Source: Siphonodentalium dalli
Lineage: Eukaryota > Mollusca > Scaphopoda > Gadilida > Siphonodentaliidae
Assembly: GCA_032622095.1 (NCBI GenBank)
Contig: CP136065.1
Location: 206,068,151 to 206,132,150 of the forward strand
Direction of reading: 5' to 3'
Length of the DNA: 64,000 bases
Shown: positions 23,621 to 35,329 of the stretch, in pieces
Numbering within the stretch: position 1 is the first letter of the stretch
How the letters are laid out: every line of letters starts with the position of its first letter
The notes under the pieces: generated by a model
Database searches by the model: none
What the model was told of the DNA's origin: nothing
The model's input: the letters and a program-made list of their open reading frames with translations, nothing else
Position numbers and translations under genes: made by a program

Positions 23621-24339
23621 ATAGATATATGCCCAGTCCAGCTTCACGCCGAGGTAGTATGGACTACGTAGGATCAGTTTTTGGTAATCGATTTATGTTA
23701 GAAGGAACTAAATAAGTCGAATTACGTCACATTGGTTTCAGACGGTATCTTGAATATGAGTTGAAACTATTTTGGCACGCGATTGTTGTATATTTTCAAT
23801 AAATTTACAAAATCAAGAACTATCATACCCGTGTATGTATGTAAAAGGTAAGGATGTTTCCTCATCTCAAATTCGTTTGTGTCCAAATAATAGTGGGAGA
23901 TTGTGGCTTTCGTCAGCCTTTAACATGTTGTCCAAAATGTGGGGTAGTGTAGACAACGTATTTTGAACAGTTGAAAAAGATGTCGTAAGGGTTTATCTTT
24001 ACCGCCTTATGAGTCGTGTACTTGGTAACTCGCAAATTTAACTTGGGCGTGGCCAAACGTTAACACTAAGGGCTATGGAAAACATTTAGTTCTTTCTATA
24101 TAACGTAATGAGCTCAACGCCATAAAACGCAGGTGGCTTCCGGGTAGACTAAGTGCAGTGTGCCGGTTTGCCTGTAACCAATGATTCATGTATAAAGCTT
24201 AGAGATAAAGGTGATATTTTATATAGCTGTCACGCGGATATAACATTGAAAAGCACATGTAACAGAAACATGTGTAAAATGCTTAATGATAGCAATACAC
24301 GTGCCTATGTAATGCACTGATATGATTTGTTTAGCCTGT
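23621..24339. other. Unannotated sequence
   Basis: No gene or repeat recognised. Confidence 0.45.
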
Positions 24340-24597
24340 TCTTGCGAAAATCAGCACATACCGGGCTTATTTAACTGAGCGAAATAAGCTCATATTGGCA
24401 TTATTTAACGTCAATATACGCTCTATATGGACCTAAACCGAGTTTTTAATAATCGACACGACGTTCTAGATTTTGTATGTGTTTTCAATACGGCCCGGGC
24501 CATTCAACGGATCAACGGGTATAATCAAATCAGTCCAATTATATGAATCTATGTGAATGTTTAGGTCCAATATGAACCTATTCGCTAATCGCTAAGA
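24340..24597 (+). repeat. Family A dispersed repeat
   Basis: Starts AGCCTGTTCTTGCGAAAATCAG. Contains CGGCCCGGGCCATTCAACGG, and ends AGGTCCAATATGAACC. Confidence 0.7.
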
Positions 24598-24879
24598 TGT
24601 TGGAATTTTTGCTTGAAGTTAAGTAAAATCTCAGCCAACTTGGTAGCTATAATCAGTTGAGCTACGCATTTAATATGCAGACCTTAGTGTCCAACCTGCT
24701 GATGCATGGGTGTCCTTTAACCATGAATAGCGATACACATAATCATACTAAATTGCTTTTCCTCTCATCAAAATAATATGATATTGAGAAATATAAATTA
24801 TATATAGAAGACGGATAGAAGGACGAAAATAAGTATGTACACAATCTACAATAATCTTCCGATTTCCATGGCGCCTCTT

Positions 24880-24998
24880 CATCGTCATCATTATTACCAT
24901 CGTCTCGATCATAAGAATAATCATCATCACCATCATCATCATCATCATCGTCGTCGACGTTGTCGTCATAATCGTCATCACAATCATCATATCTGGGA
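24880..24998. repeat. Trinucleotide microsatellite (ATC/GAT)n
   Basis: Imperfect CAT/CGT/ATC repeats. In one minus-strand frame they read as poly-Asp, in another as Met-rich. The Asp-rich frame is not called as a gene. Confidence 0.9.
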
Positions 24999-25018
24999 AA
25001 TAGTGAAACAGTAAGCAA

Positions 25019-25489
25019 AGTGAAACACGATATAATCTATCTTGTACATAGGAATTATCGCATACTACAACTTAGACGTTGGCTACATCTTGCTATATTG
25101 TAGCTGCAAGTGGCGATATTACATCGAACAACATATCAACGTGTAAAATTTGAATGTTATTCAATATAGAGTTGTTATTCCAGTAAAACAAACAATTGAC
25201 AATAAGAGACTTTGGGTTACATCAAGACAGATCACTTCACAATTCACCACTAACATAACACATGGAGAAATTATATTACTACTCGGACATGGTGTTGGTT
25301 TGTATTTGTGCACAATGCACAGTACTACAATATGAAACTGTGGGTATCCAATATACATTCCTATGAATATTTTAGTAAAAGTAATACAAAATATTCAAAA
25401 TATAATCATGCATGATTAATTAAACTTCTGAAAGTAATCGATTATGTTTACGATTACTTGTAATCCCAACCCTGGTTCAAATGGGTTCA
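25019..25489. other. Unannotated sequence
   Basis: No gene or repeat recognised. Confidence 0.45.
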
Positions 25490-25738
25490 TATTGGACATG
25501 AATATTCACATAGGTTCACATTGGACTTATTTTATTCTGAAATAAGCCCATAGTGGACTAATACCCGTTATTCAGTTTTAGGGCGCGGCACAATGAGAAC
25601 ACATTATAAGAGTTACATTTGGTAAGTCGAATTAGGCTCATATTTAGCGTAATTCAGATTAAAATAATGCCGATATGGGCATATTTGTGTTTTTGAAATA
25701 AGTTCATCGTGAGCTTATTTTCGGTAGAACAGGCTGCA
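25490..25738 (-). repeat. Family A dispersed repeat, reverse
   Basis: GAAATAAGCCCATAGTGGACTAATACCCG and the reverse of the CCTGTTCTACCGAAAATAAGCTC end at 25734. Its uninterrupted ..AACCTATGTGAATATT (on the complement) gives the empty site for the mariner-like MITE at 1851-2109. Confidence 0.8.
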
Positions 25739-25754
25739 TCGAAACACACACACC

Positions 25755-26184
25755 CCTCAACTTGTGCTGAATAGGTCATTGTCGCATAGTTTCGAGCAAA
25801 AGGACACACAGGATCTCTCAAACGGTCAAAAAGACACCCAGGATGTCCCAAAACAAGCAACATGACACCCAGGATATCAAAGTCTCACCAAACAACGGGA
25901 ATTTTGTTTAGTCGTCTGCTATTATAATTATTTGTTTGTGATCGGAATGAAATATCAACGAAATTTAAATGGGCTTTGAGTCTGACTGGCAGCGCAGATC
26001 CGTATCCTTGATAATTGGGCCAATACGACTAAACAAAATTCCCGTTGTTTGGTGAATTTGAGATCCTGTGTGTCATTTTGCTTGTTTGGGACATCCTGTG
26101 TGTCTTTTTGCCCGTTTGAGAGATCCTGGGTGTCTTTTTGCTCCAAACCATGCGACAATGACCTATTCAGCTCAACTTGTGTCT
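25755..26184. mobile_element. MITE with about 165-bp inverted ends and sub-repeats
   Basis: Arms 25755-25920 and 26022-26184 are inverted copies, e.g. GCTGAATAGGTCATTGTCGCAT and CAACGGGAATTTTGTTTAGTCGT. Each arm contains three tandem units of about 30 bp (AAAAAGACACCCAGGAT..). The loop of about 100 bp is unique and non-coding. Confidence 0.85.
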
Positions 26185-26263
26185 AAATATTTTTTTTGCG
26201 AACCTCCACTCAACTTATCGAAATTTATTAGCTGTTTCCACTGTCCACATGGAGGCTATGTGG

Positions 26264-26917
26264 TCGGATTCTTCATCTACAGTTTAAACCTTCAAGTTTA
26301 ATCCTGGTTTAAACCACCATTGACGGTCCAGTCAAACCGGGTCTAAGTGGGCGTTTGTTCAAACAAACTATCCAGTTACCAGGCCGACAACACAACAATC
26401 GGGTCAGTAGACTGATTATTGTCACGCCCTCAATTATCGCGAACAAGTACATGCACGTCTGAGTATGAATCAATTGTGACATGGTAACACCATATAGCTA
26501 CAAATAGCCACGCTCACCTTATGGAGACGCCACCAATCGATGTTATGTACTGCTCCGCTCTTTTAAGCCGCATTCCAGAAAAGACGGATTCGTCATTTCA
26601 GGTATAGCCACTCTAAACGGGGTTGAGCTGAACCGTCGAATTATATGGCTTAGTTGCCGGTTTAAGGTTATAAAACCCAGAAAATTATGGCAACTGGTAA
26701 AAAAAATATCCCCACACACTTTACAGGTATGAGTGCTTCTCGCTTATAAATTTCCAACGAAAATGTTCTCGTTGTCGTAATTATCGAGAATCTGCATTAG
26801 GCAAGTGCGATTAATTATCTCGACGATACAGCGACACTACTGCTAAACCATGGCCTGGCTGGAACAGGTCTTAGGTTTACTTAGACCAGGTTTAAACCCA
26901 ATATGAAGAATCCGGCC
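26264..26917. mobile_element. Probable MITE with imperfect inverted ends
   Basis: CGGATTCTTCATCTACAGTTTAAACC at the left is repeated inverted at the right (GGTTTAAACCCAATATGAAGAATCCG). More diverged homology continues inward (CAAACCGGGTCTAAG / CTTAGACCAGG). Confidence 0.5.
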
Positions 26918-27589
26918 CTTATGTTTACCTTGTCGTGAAAAAGTTAATGGGGAATGTTCTTTATTGCTACATGTTGTAGAACAAAACGCTTTATTGGACT
27001 TCGTGTGCAAAAGGTTCGATCTTGCATGCCTCATAATAGTACATGTTGGTATAGTGATACAGGATGGAATGCTCATTTTAAATGTATTATCATTACCAGT
27101 ACGTATATCCATCATTTGAATCTCAGATGCAAAAAATTAATGGGCACCGATGTGCCAAATGTTTCTATGTTATTTCCGGAATGTGATATTAATTCCAAGT
27201 ACCTAGTATTATCAGTTTCAAATGAAATCCCAGCTCACTAGAATATTGAAGAGCAAGTAGCGTTCCACACTCTTTTGGCAGCCAAATATTTAACAATGGA
27301 AAGAGTCGAATAAGGTCAAGGAAAACTTGGTAAAGTTGTGACTTAATTATAGCACCATTGGGGGCTCTTAATCGGCATTCTGAAGGTCAAAGTATCTATA
27401 TCCACCATTTGGTTTTAAATGCCAATTGTACCACTTAATCACGATTTTTATTTCTCCCAAAGCCACCATAGATCTAGCTGTAATCAATGTTTATAGATAA
27501 TTTCATCAGTACCCACTGTCAGAATAGCCCAGCACTTTACCCCCTGAGATGATTTAATATACAGAATCCGTGATTGAAAACCTCGTGTG
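26918..27589. other. Unannotated sequence upstream of the proposed promoter
   Basis: No repeat recognised. A 95-codon frame at 26954-27241 (plus) lacks family features. Confidence 0.4.
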
Positions 27590-27817
27590 TGTTTGTAGAT
27601 CAGAGCGGAATGGAAGAGCAATAGTTTGACAAAATCATCACCAGCCAATCAAGTCTCGAATCGCGCAGCAGTCAATTCCGCGAAGTCGGGAACGGATGAT
27701 CGGCGGAAGATCGATTTGACGGAACGAAACGAACGATGTCCAAAAGCCGGTGAACGGGAGTATCGGTATGAAGCATATCGCTTGGACAGGCTGTGTCTGT
27801 CGAGATTGATTCAGTCT

Positions 27818-27825
27818 TATATATA
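27818..27825 (+). promoter_or_regulatory. TATA box of the proposed receptor gene
   Basis: TATATATA lies about 170 bp upstream of the proposed start codon, inside a locally CpG-rich stretch (27640-27860: TCGAATCGCGCAG, GATCGGCGGAAGATCG). Transcription would begin about 30 bp downstream, near 27850. No promoter assay or transcript supports this. Confidence 0.4.
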
Positions 27826-27988
27826 GAGTGAAATACCTATAGACGAACGCGGCAGGATAGCTATAACGACGATATGCTTTCATAAGACAATTGAATACTG
27901 CGGTTTGATGTGCAGTCTTGTGCTGTTGATTCGTCTCTCATTCATCACTACATCATCCGGTTGACATTCTCAGTGACTATAATCAAAT

Positions 27989-28029
27989 ATGACGTCTGGA
28001 AATTTTATGGCAACTTTGTTCGTAACTTG
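27989..28029 (+). CDS. Proposed coding exon 1 (signal peptide) of the Cys-loop receptor gene
   Basis: An ATG with A at -3 (CAAATATGA) opens a 41-nt frame encoding MTSGNFMATLFVT plus two bases, ending at a near-perfect donor, TTG|GTAAGT (28030-28035). It leaves a split codon, TG. The exon at 53906 starts with the missing single base, G. The joined frame therefore reads ..MATLFVTWLQLTFA.., a typical hydrophobic signal-peptide core, directly followed by the receptor start. That match of phase and hydrophobicity is the main evidence; position downstream of a TATA box supports it. It is inferred, since such a short exon could match by chance and an unseen exon could lie between. Confidence 0.5.
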
Positions 28030-28035
28030 GTAAGT

Positions 28036-29640
28036 TCAAGGTTTTGTTACATTTTTTTTTAAATTATTTTTTTGGTCCTGTTTGATGTATCTCACAAGAA
28101 GCCACATAATTTAGATAATCACCTTAATTTTCTATACTTCTTTTTTCATCATGTACACGATGATTTTCTAGATGCAATTAATTTCTCCCGATATTCGTAC
28201 ACGAGAACATTTTCCGTAAAGTCAAGACAAAAGTCATCTCGATAATGATTTACTGTTATTACGTTTTAGTAGACATAACGACGCGCATTTACAACATTGC
28301 ATGCTTGTTTAAAATGCCGCGCGTTTAAGAGGATTATGCCCTTGCACTACGTTGGCCATATAGCAACTCTATGTATAATTAAACAACACATTTTCATCGC
28401 AGAAGAAAATTGTATATTGTGGAAAGTAAAAGATATATAATTGCGAATGAATTTTATTTATGGTATTTTGCTATTATCCGAATGTTCGATCTGAGCAAAT
28501 TTAAAGAACCTCCATACGATTTGACATTTTTCGACTATCTACATGTAGGCGATTAACGCTGAAATATACTTTTGAACAGAATCGTTCACGCAAATCCCCA
28601 ACACAATCATCTAGAATGACCACAATAACAGTTTTAAAACATACAAGTGAGAGTGCCTGTAATCGTGTAACTTAAAAAAAAAACATTATCTCTGTATGGA
28701 TTGCAATCATTTATATGGTGACAGGGGAGGGGTACATAAATATCTTAAATATATGGTCATTACATGCATGCATATACGATAGTGTAAAATGTAACGGTCA
28801 CCAGAACATATTAAGCCTCAATAGAAATCTAGTGATGTCATTCAGTTCCGGTGATCAATATACATAATATGGCAATATTATATACATATGCTATACTCAT
28901 TCATCAAGAGACCTTATATAGTTAGATATATACATACTACCCAAATGTATATAAACTGAATTTGAAAAAAAGGATAAGATATATCGTAGGCCAATACAGT
29001 CAAACACGAAATATTGGTTTATCTACTCAAAACACACCCCGGAAAAATCATGGCAATGTTACAGATGTTTTAATTTTTTCGCGCTGAAGACAAACACTCT
29101 TTGTTTTTACCATGTAAATACACTAATAGTGAACCATCTTTGTTGTTCCATGCTGAAGAAAAATCGGGGCCCGGGTTTTCTAAATTCTAATAACTCGATT
29201 AAGGTATATAAATATATATATTAAGGTATATCGGGGATAACTTCAGGCTCTCTACTGCCTTGTGCATTTAATTATAAAGAGCGTCGGTAATTAGTGTTAT
29301 CTTTATGTGGTACAAATAAAGAGCGGTTGTAACTCATATTGTTTCATAGTCATATTTTGGTGACGAATGTTAGACATTAATGTGTCAAGTTTGATGTTTG
29401 ACGATTTTGAGTTTCTTTATTGTTTTCCGGGGAATCTTATATCTATATCCATGTGGTTTCCATGGCAACTATGGGCAATTCCTATTTAGGCACTCTTCTG
29501 AATTATGATTACTTTCATCTCAGATACACATATGTCGAATATGATGCTTTTATCACATAATGCACAATTTCTCCGAAATATATACACGATCCTGCTGTAC
29601 TATAATACCCATAAGTGCTTATTGATGTAATTTCAGTGGT
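28036..29640. other. Start of the proposed intron, unannotated
   Basis: Very AT-rich; no gene. At 29651-29683 there is a small palindrome, GGCGGCCATTTTGAGAATCCAAGATGGCC. Confidence 0.45.
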
Positions 29641-29990
29641 AAATATGTACTCGGCGGCCATTTTGAGAATCCAAGATGGCCACAATGGAGCAAATTTGAG
29701 ATGCTTGTTAAGAGAAAATATTACAAGTCCATCCAAACTCATTCAATTGATAATTATTCTTTATATATATCCATAGGGTACTTCCAATCAATGGAAGACA
29801 ATATATTTTTGGTGGCCATTTTGAAAAAGATGTCCGCCAGTAGGCGTCGTAAAAATATGGAAAGATGGATGTTCAAACTCAACGAGGACTACCCTTTCCA
29901 AAAATATATAAATGTCCTAATACCCACGAAACAAATGCACTTTGATTCAATACATAGGAACCACACTATTCATTCAGTCCTTGTATGTAT

Positions 29991-30873
29991 GTGAAACAGG
30001 GTTACAATTATATATTAACGACATACTGTGAAACATGGTTACAATTATATAGTAGCTACCTACTGTGAAATATGGTTATAATTATATAATAACGCCCTAC
30101 TGTGAAATAGGGTTACAATTATATAATAACGCCCTACTGTGAAATAGGGTTACAATTATATAATAACGACCTACTGTGAACTAGAGTTACAATTATATAG
30201 TAACGACCTACTGTGAAATATGGTTACAATTATATAATAACGACCTACTGTGAAATAGGGTTACAATTATATGGTAACGACCTACTGAGAAACATGGTTA
30301 CAATTATATAGTAGCGACCTAATGTGAAAGGTGGTTACAATTATATAGTAACGACTTACTGTGAAATAGGGTTACAATTATATAGTAACGACCAACTGAA
30401 ATAGGGTTACAATTATATATTAACGATCTACTTTGAAATAGGTTTACAATTATATAGTAAAGACCTACGTTGAAACATGGTTACAACTATATAGTAACGA
30501 CTTACTGAGAAATATGGTTACAATTATATAGTAACGACCTACCGTGAAACATGGTTTCAATTATATAGTAACGACTTACTGTGAAATAGGGTTACAATTA
30601 TATAGTAACGACCTACTGTGAAATAGGGTTATACTTATATACTAACGACCTACTATGGAATGGGTTACAATTATATAGTAACGACCTACTGTGAAATAGG
30701 GTTACAATGATATAGTAACGACCTACCGTGAAATGTGGTTACAATTATATAGTAACGACCAACTGTCAAATAGGGTTACAATTATATAGTAACGACCTAC
30801 TGTGAAACATGGTTTCAGTTACGTAGTAACGATCTACTGTGAAACGTGGTTACATTTATATAGTAACGACCTA
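29991..30873 (+). repeat. Minisatellite, 37-bp unit, about 24 copies
   Basis: Unit GTTACAATTATATAGTAACGACCTACTGTGAAATAGG with scattered point changes and a few short units. Confidence 0.95.
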
Positions 30874-30956
30874 CGTTGATCATCGATCCGCGAGAAAAGC
30901 AAGTACCTTACAGAGGTATATCTATATATGCATATGTAATTTTGAAGAACATGCGG

Positions 30957-31504
30957 CCATTTAATCAGTCTCTTTAAAAAGCCGACGAAAATTTTACAAT
31001 ATTTACGTCTCTGGATATCTCATTAATAATCAATTAACTTCATCGATGGGATTCCCTCCATTTAACTGGAGAGCGGCGAAGCACGCGCGTGATTTCATTG
31101 GTTTGTGTCAAAACAGATCACTTCGCAGATTAGAGGTCAATGACGTGTTGATAAGTTTCCCCACGCATTGTCAAACTCAACTATTGTTGGAAAACTGAAT
31201 ACAGGCGATATATCCATAACTCATTTACTCGTCGCAATATAGGAGACATCACCTTCGAGTTTTTATCAGTCAACGAATTTCGTGACTGATTATTCTTTAG
31301 CATCTTAATGTATTTATAAATATTTCTAACACTACGATTCTCACAAACATTTACTACGCCATGATTGCACTCCATATTTGGAAATGGTTTATTACGTCAT
31401 GTTGGGATTGCCGCGTCGTTGTAGAAATGAAATACAATGGACACTTCTAGAGACGTTCTTCCGTTAGGATTATCGTCGGCTTTTCAAAGAGACTGCCATT
31501 TAAT
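30957..31504. mobile_element. MULE-like MITE with 9-bp target duplication
   Basis: The element spans 30966-31495, with ends CAGTCTCTTTAAAAAGCCGACGA and, inverted, TCGTCGGCTTTTCAAAGAGACTG. The 9-bp duplication CCATTTAAT flanks it (30957-30965, 31496-31504). Nine-base duplications are typical of Mutator-like elements. Interior non-coding. Confidence 0.8.
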
Positions 31505-31579
31505 AGGATTTAATTCACCATTATGTGGGCTTCGTTTACATATAATGTAGGAACATACCCACATTTATTAGTTTGGATG

Positions 31580-32007
31580 TTAAACGGACATGGCTCATTC
31601 GAACCTCCAAATATTTGTATACGTAATTTTGAGCGACGGATACGATAGGTCGATAAATAAACGAACTATTGATATATCGGCTTAAAAACACTTGCCAAAG
31701 TCACAGCCATTGTTCAGACGTTTTCAACTTTTCGCCAGAAGTCGGACAAACACTCTTTATTGCTACCATATCAGTAATAGACTACCACGGAACGTTATTT
31801 TCTGTTCCATGTCGCGCAAATGGTGGTTTTTTGTTTTTGGACCCAAACACCGTATTCACAGTTGTATTTTTCATTACTTCAATGCGTCTTGTTGCTCGTA
31901 GAAAGGTAGTTCAGATATTTATCGACCTATATATTTCGATACTGAGAAAATTCAAAAGCGAATAATATTATGTGTATTTTGGAGCGCAAACCGCCATGTG
32001 GCTTTAA
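31580..32007 (+). mobile_element. Family D MITE, full-length
   Basis: TTAA at 31580-31583 and 32004-32007, with ends ACGGACATGGCT and AGCCACATGGCGG (inverted). Confidence 0.8.
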
Positions 32008-32413
32008 GTCTCCATATGCTGCAATGGTAGCTACCCGGGCTCCTTTCTGTGTGTCTGCGACGCCTGTATTGGTGTCGTTTCTTAAAGCTTATCATAGGAG
32101 ACGTCGTCGAATTGAAAGTATTGACGTTTCGGAAATGGTTAGAAAACACGAATGAGCTCAGAAAGACAATTGTGTATAACGAGATGATCGATGACAAAGA
32201 ATCGATAGATATGTCAGCGGAATTCCGGGTGTAATGTGAGCATATAATTTGAATGTCAAGCGGGAACAAGGAGAAAATATACATAATGCATTATAGATGT
32301 CCGCAAAACTAAGAATCGATTGTATTTCCTGTCGCCATTAATAATGGATCATTAAAATCACTACAAAAAGAAATATCTTAAAACAGTGTTATGTGACAAG
32401 ATTTCTCATACAT

Positions 32414-32690
32414 TTAAAGCCACATGGCGGTTTGCGCTCCAAAATACACCTAATAATATTCTCTTTTGAATGTTTCCAGGCATCGAACTAGATCGATAAA
32501 TACTTGAACTACCTTTATACGGGCATTATATATCGCAGAAAGACGTATTGGAGTCATAAAAAATACAACTTTGAACACGGTGTTTGGGTCACAAACAAGC
32601 ACCAACCAGGTGCAAGTCGTGGATCAGAAAAGAGCGTTCCATGTTAGTCTATTCCTGATATGGTAGCAATAAAAAATTAAAATAACAACT
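32414..32690 (-). mobile_element. Family D MITE, reverse, truncated
   Basis: Starts TTAAAGCCACATGGCGGTTTGCGCTCC, an inverted copy of the end at 32007. The other end is lost near 32690. Together with 31580-32007 it forms a head-to-head pair around about 400 bp of other DNA. Confidence 0.75.
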
Positions 32691-33680
32691 GAAAATGGAA
32701 TTAAACTTAAAACGTACTCAAGACTAAGACACATATGCAAAACGTTTAATGGAATTTAAGCAAGATTGTGTTAGGTCACCAATTTGAATGATCTTATGAT
32801 TTTACAATAGGAGTTCTATTGGCAGGCCAAGGTTTTGATGCCTTCATGTCAAAGTATTCTACAACTGTTTTTGATGAGCACAAATACGACCAGCATGTTG
32901 TCTAATGTGTTAACTTCGTATGTTATTTCACTGTGTAATCCAGTTAATGTTCCACAGATTGTTCTCACCTCCATAATACACTATAATACTTCTTTATTTC
33001 AAAATGAACCCTGAATTTCATATATATCTATTATTACATGACTTCTTTTGTTTTTGCTTTTGTTCGATTTCTCTCCCCCCCCCCCCGATACATCCACCTC
33101 ACAAATAGCTGATGCTTCTGACTTTTATGTCTGTCATCGGTTTTCTTTCTTGTTATTATGTTTTGGTTTTGGTTTTCTTCAGCTTGTTTCGATACTTCCA
33201 GCTCACCGTTACCTAGTGTTTGTTGTTTACTCTTATGTTGTCTGTGATTGACAATCTTGCACGTCATCTTCTCATTTCTTAGTTGTTGTACCTGTGGTGA
33301 CATATGATTTCTATTACCCGAGTTTCTGTTGGATTATTCACGGTACCTGTCTGACTGCTGACATCAAAACTCTTCTTCTTGGAATCGACATCTGAGAATG
33401 TGACCCTTTGAAATAAGGTACCCACTATGTGCTTGGCATCTATATATGATAAATGCTACTCAGGTTTACATCTTGGAATCTTGAATGCATATTCCCATAT
33501 TGGACATGAACAACTCATTGCGGCATGTGAAACTCGACATTTGGAAAATTATTTTGATTTCGTGCCATCATTATGGTCATGACAGGGACTAGATCACTGT
33601 GCACACCCGATTACAATACTAGATTCAAGCATTCAACAATCATCAAGACAAATTCAAAGAAATGAGCGACGATAGAAACA
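32691..33680. other. Unannotated; contains a C12 run
   Basis: Run of 12 C at 33075-33086. No gene recognised. Confidence 0.45.
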
Positions 33681-34050
33681 ACATACATGAAAAACAAAAT
33701 ACCACATTACAAACAGGAGAACAATACATCAAATAACATATTTAATCTGAAACACTGATGAAGCGTGACTAGCCGATTGGTTGAGCTGGGTCAACTCAAC
33801 CGCCCGCCTTAAAGCGACGCGGGACCGAAGTTGAATAATAGCTAAGCCGCACACACAGGACGGTGCCTCGCATGATACGGTCGCCATGGTAACACCATGA
33901 CTCCCACACCACCTTTCACGGGATGCACCGCACGACAAACATTGTGCCACATTATAGTTAGGCGATTCTTACCCCTCGTAACATTTTGCCACATTAGGGA
34001 ATTTTTACCCCTCGTAGGCGGTGGGCCTATTCTGCATACACCCCAAAATG
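33681..34050 (+). repeat. Family E dispersed repeat
   Basis: Shares with 39335-39650 (reverse) the blocks ATGAAAAACA, AATCTGAAACACTG, GGGTCAACTCAA and CGGGATGCACCGCACG..AAACATT, plus GTAAGAAT / ATTCTTAC near the end. Confidence 0.65.
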
Positions 34051-35325
34051 ACAGCACACCTGGTGTGCAAATGTATCTGTGATTTGTGTGATACAGCAAA
34101 TGTTACAAGTAAAATAATGATTTCCGACAAAATATGATAAACGGACACGATGGTTACTTTAGCAACAGCAATTGTCCGAAATGGTGGTATATGTACCCTT
34201 TATGACATAGAAACTAAACACAAAACTATAAGTAGCAATAACCACTTGGCATTGTATATTTATATGAACTTTGACCAAACAGTAGCCTGCTCGCGTTCCA
34301 GAATATACCTTGCATTAACTCGTCAATATTGTAGTGAGCTCGCCAGGTTTAGTTAGAAGAAAAATTCTACTTTACTACCAGGAATCGATCAGTTTTGAAC
34401 TTTTGACATAAAAAAGAATTTATATTTTTGTAAAAGGATTTCTAAATTAAGAGCTTGTATTGTAAAACTCATCGTGTTTAATGTAGAAATTGTCGTTTGA
34501 AGTAGCTGATCGTGTTTAATGTAGACATCGTCGTTTGAAGCAGATCTTCATGTTGTAAACAACTCTCCATGTATTGTAATATGAGAGGTCCGTTACAGAC
34601 AAATATCAATACTATATAGAATGTCCATAGAATGCATTTATCGGCAGCGCGTCCGAGATTTGTGATCCTTTGTGCTGCTTCGCGAGCTTGGACTTGATCT
34701 TCGAACCTTCGGTTAGACAATCCAAACCGTCCAGACAAGAGAAAATGCGGCATTTCACGATATGCCGAACCAGTTGTCTCTAGGTCGTAAGTGGAAAGGA
34801 TTCCAGTTCGGAGTGTCGATTACTGTTATCAATTCTGGTTTGGGTGAATGTCATAGCGCGAACCACCATCTAAATGTGGAATTCCGTGGTGTATTTGTTA
34901 AAGGACCGACTTGTCTTCGCTGTCAACAACGCGACATGAGTTTGTTGCCCGCCGATAGACTGTGGAGTTTCCAGAAATAGTGGTTTGGACGGATTAAGCG
35001 ACGTGTGGTGTCGGGTCGTACGCTGTTAAAATATCGCTCCAAGTTGTGACTCGCTTCGTCGTACATATAGACGCGAAACAGGGATATCGCTTTTTGTGTA
35101 CGCACAAGTCGATCCAGTGAAGCGTCTATACAATGGCAGCATGCTGTAGATCTGGCATTGCTTAAATAAATGGGTAGTAATGTGAATTTTACAGCTCTGA
35201 GAACCTTAGATCAGCTATATAAAATTATCCATTATCATTATCAAGAATTTACCAATTAAGAGTCTGTGACACTCACAAGGCCTGACACAATTAATAATAT
35301 AATACTATCAAATATGGGGCTCTAG
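34051..35325. other. Unannotated; includes a frame with a membrane-like segment
   Basis: On the minus strand, 34478-34753 encodes 91 codons beginning MPHFLLSGRFGLS and including the hydrophobic CILWTFYIVLIFVC after a basic segment. It has no stop-free partner, splice evidence or recognised family. A 40-bp near-duplication lies at 34467-34545. Confidence 0.3.
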
Positions 35326-35329
35326 TTAA

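Noticed and set aside
24743-25018. Asp-rich 91-codon frame on the minus strand
   Set aside because: Encoded by a trinucleotide microsatellite; other frames read Met/Thr-rich.
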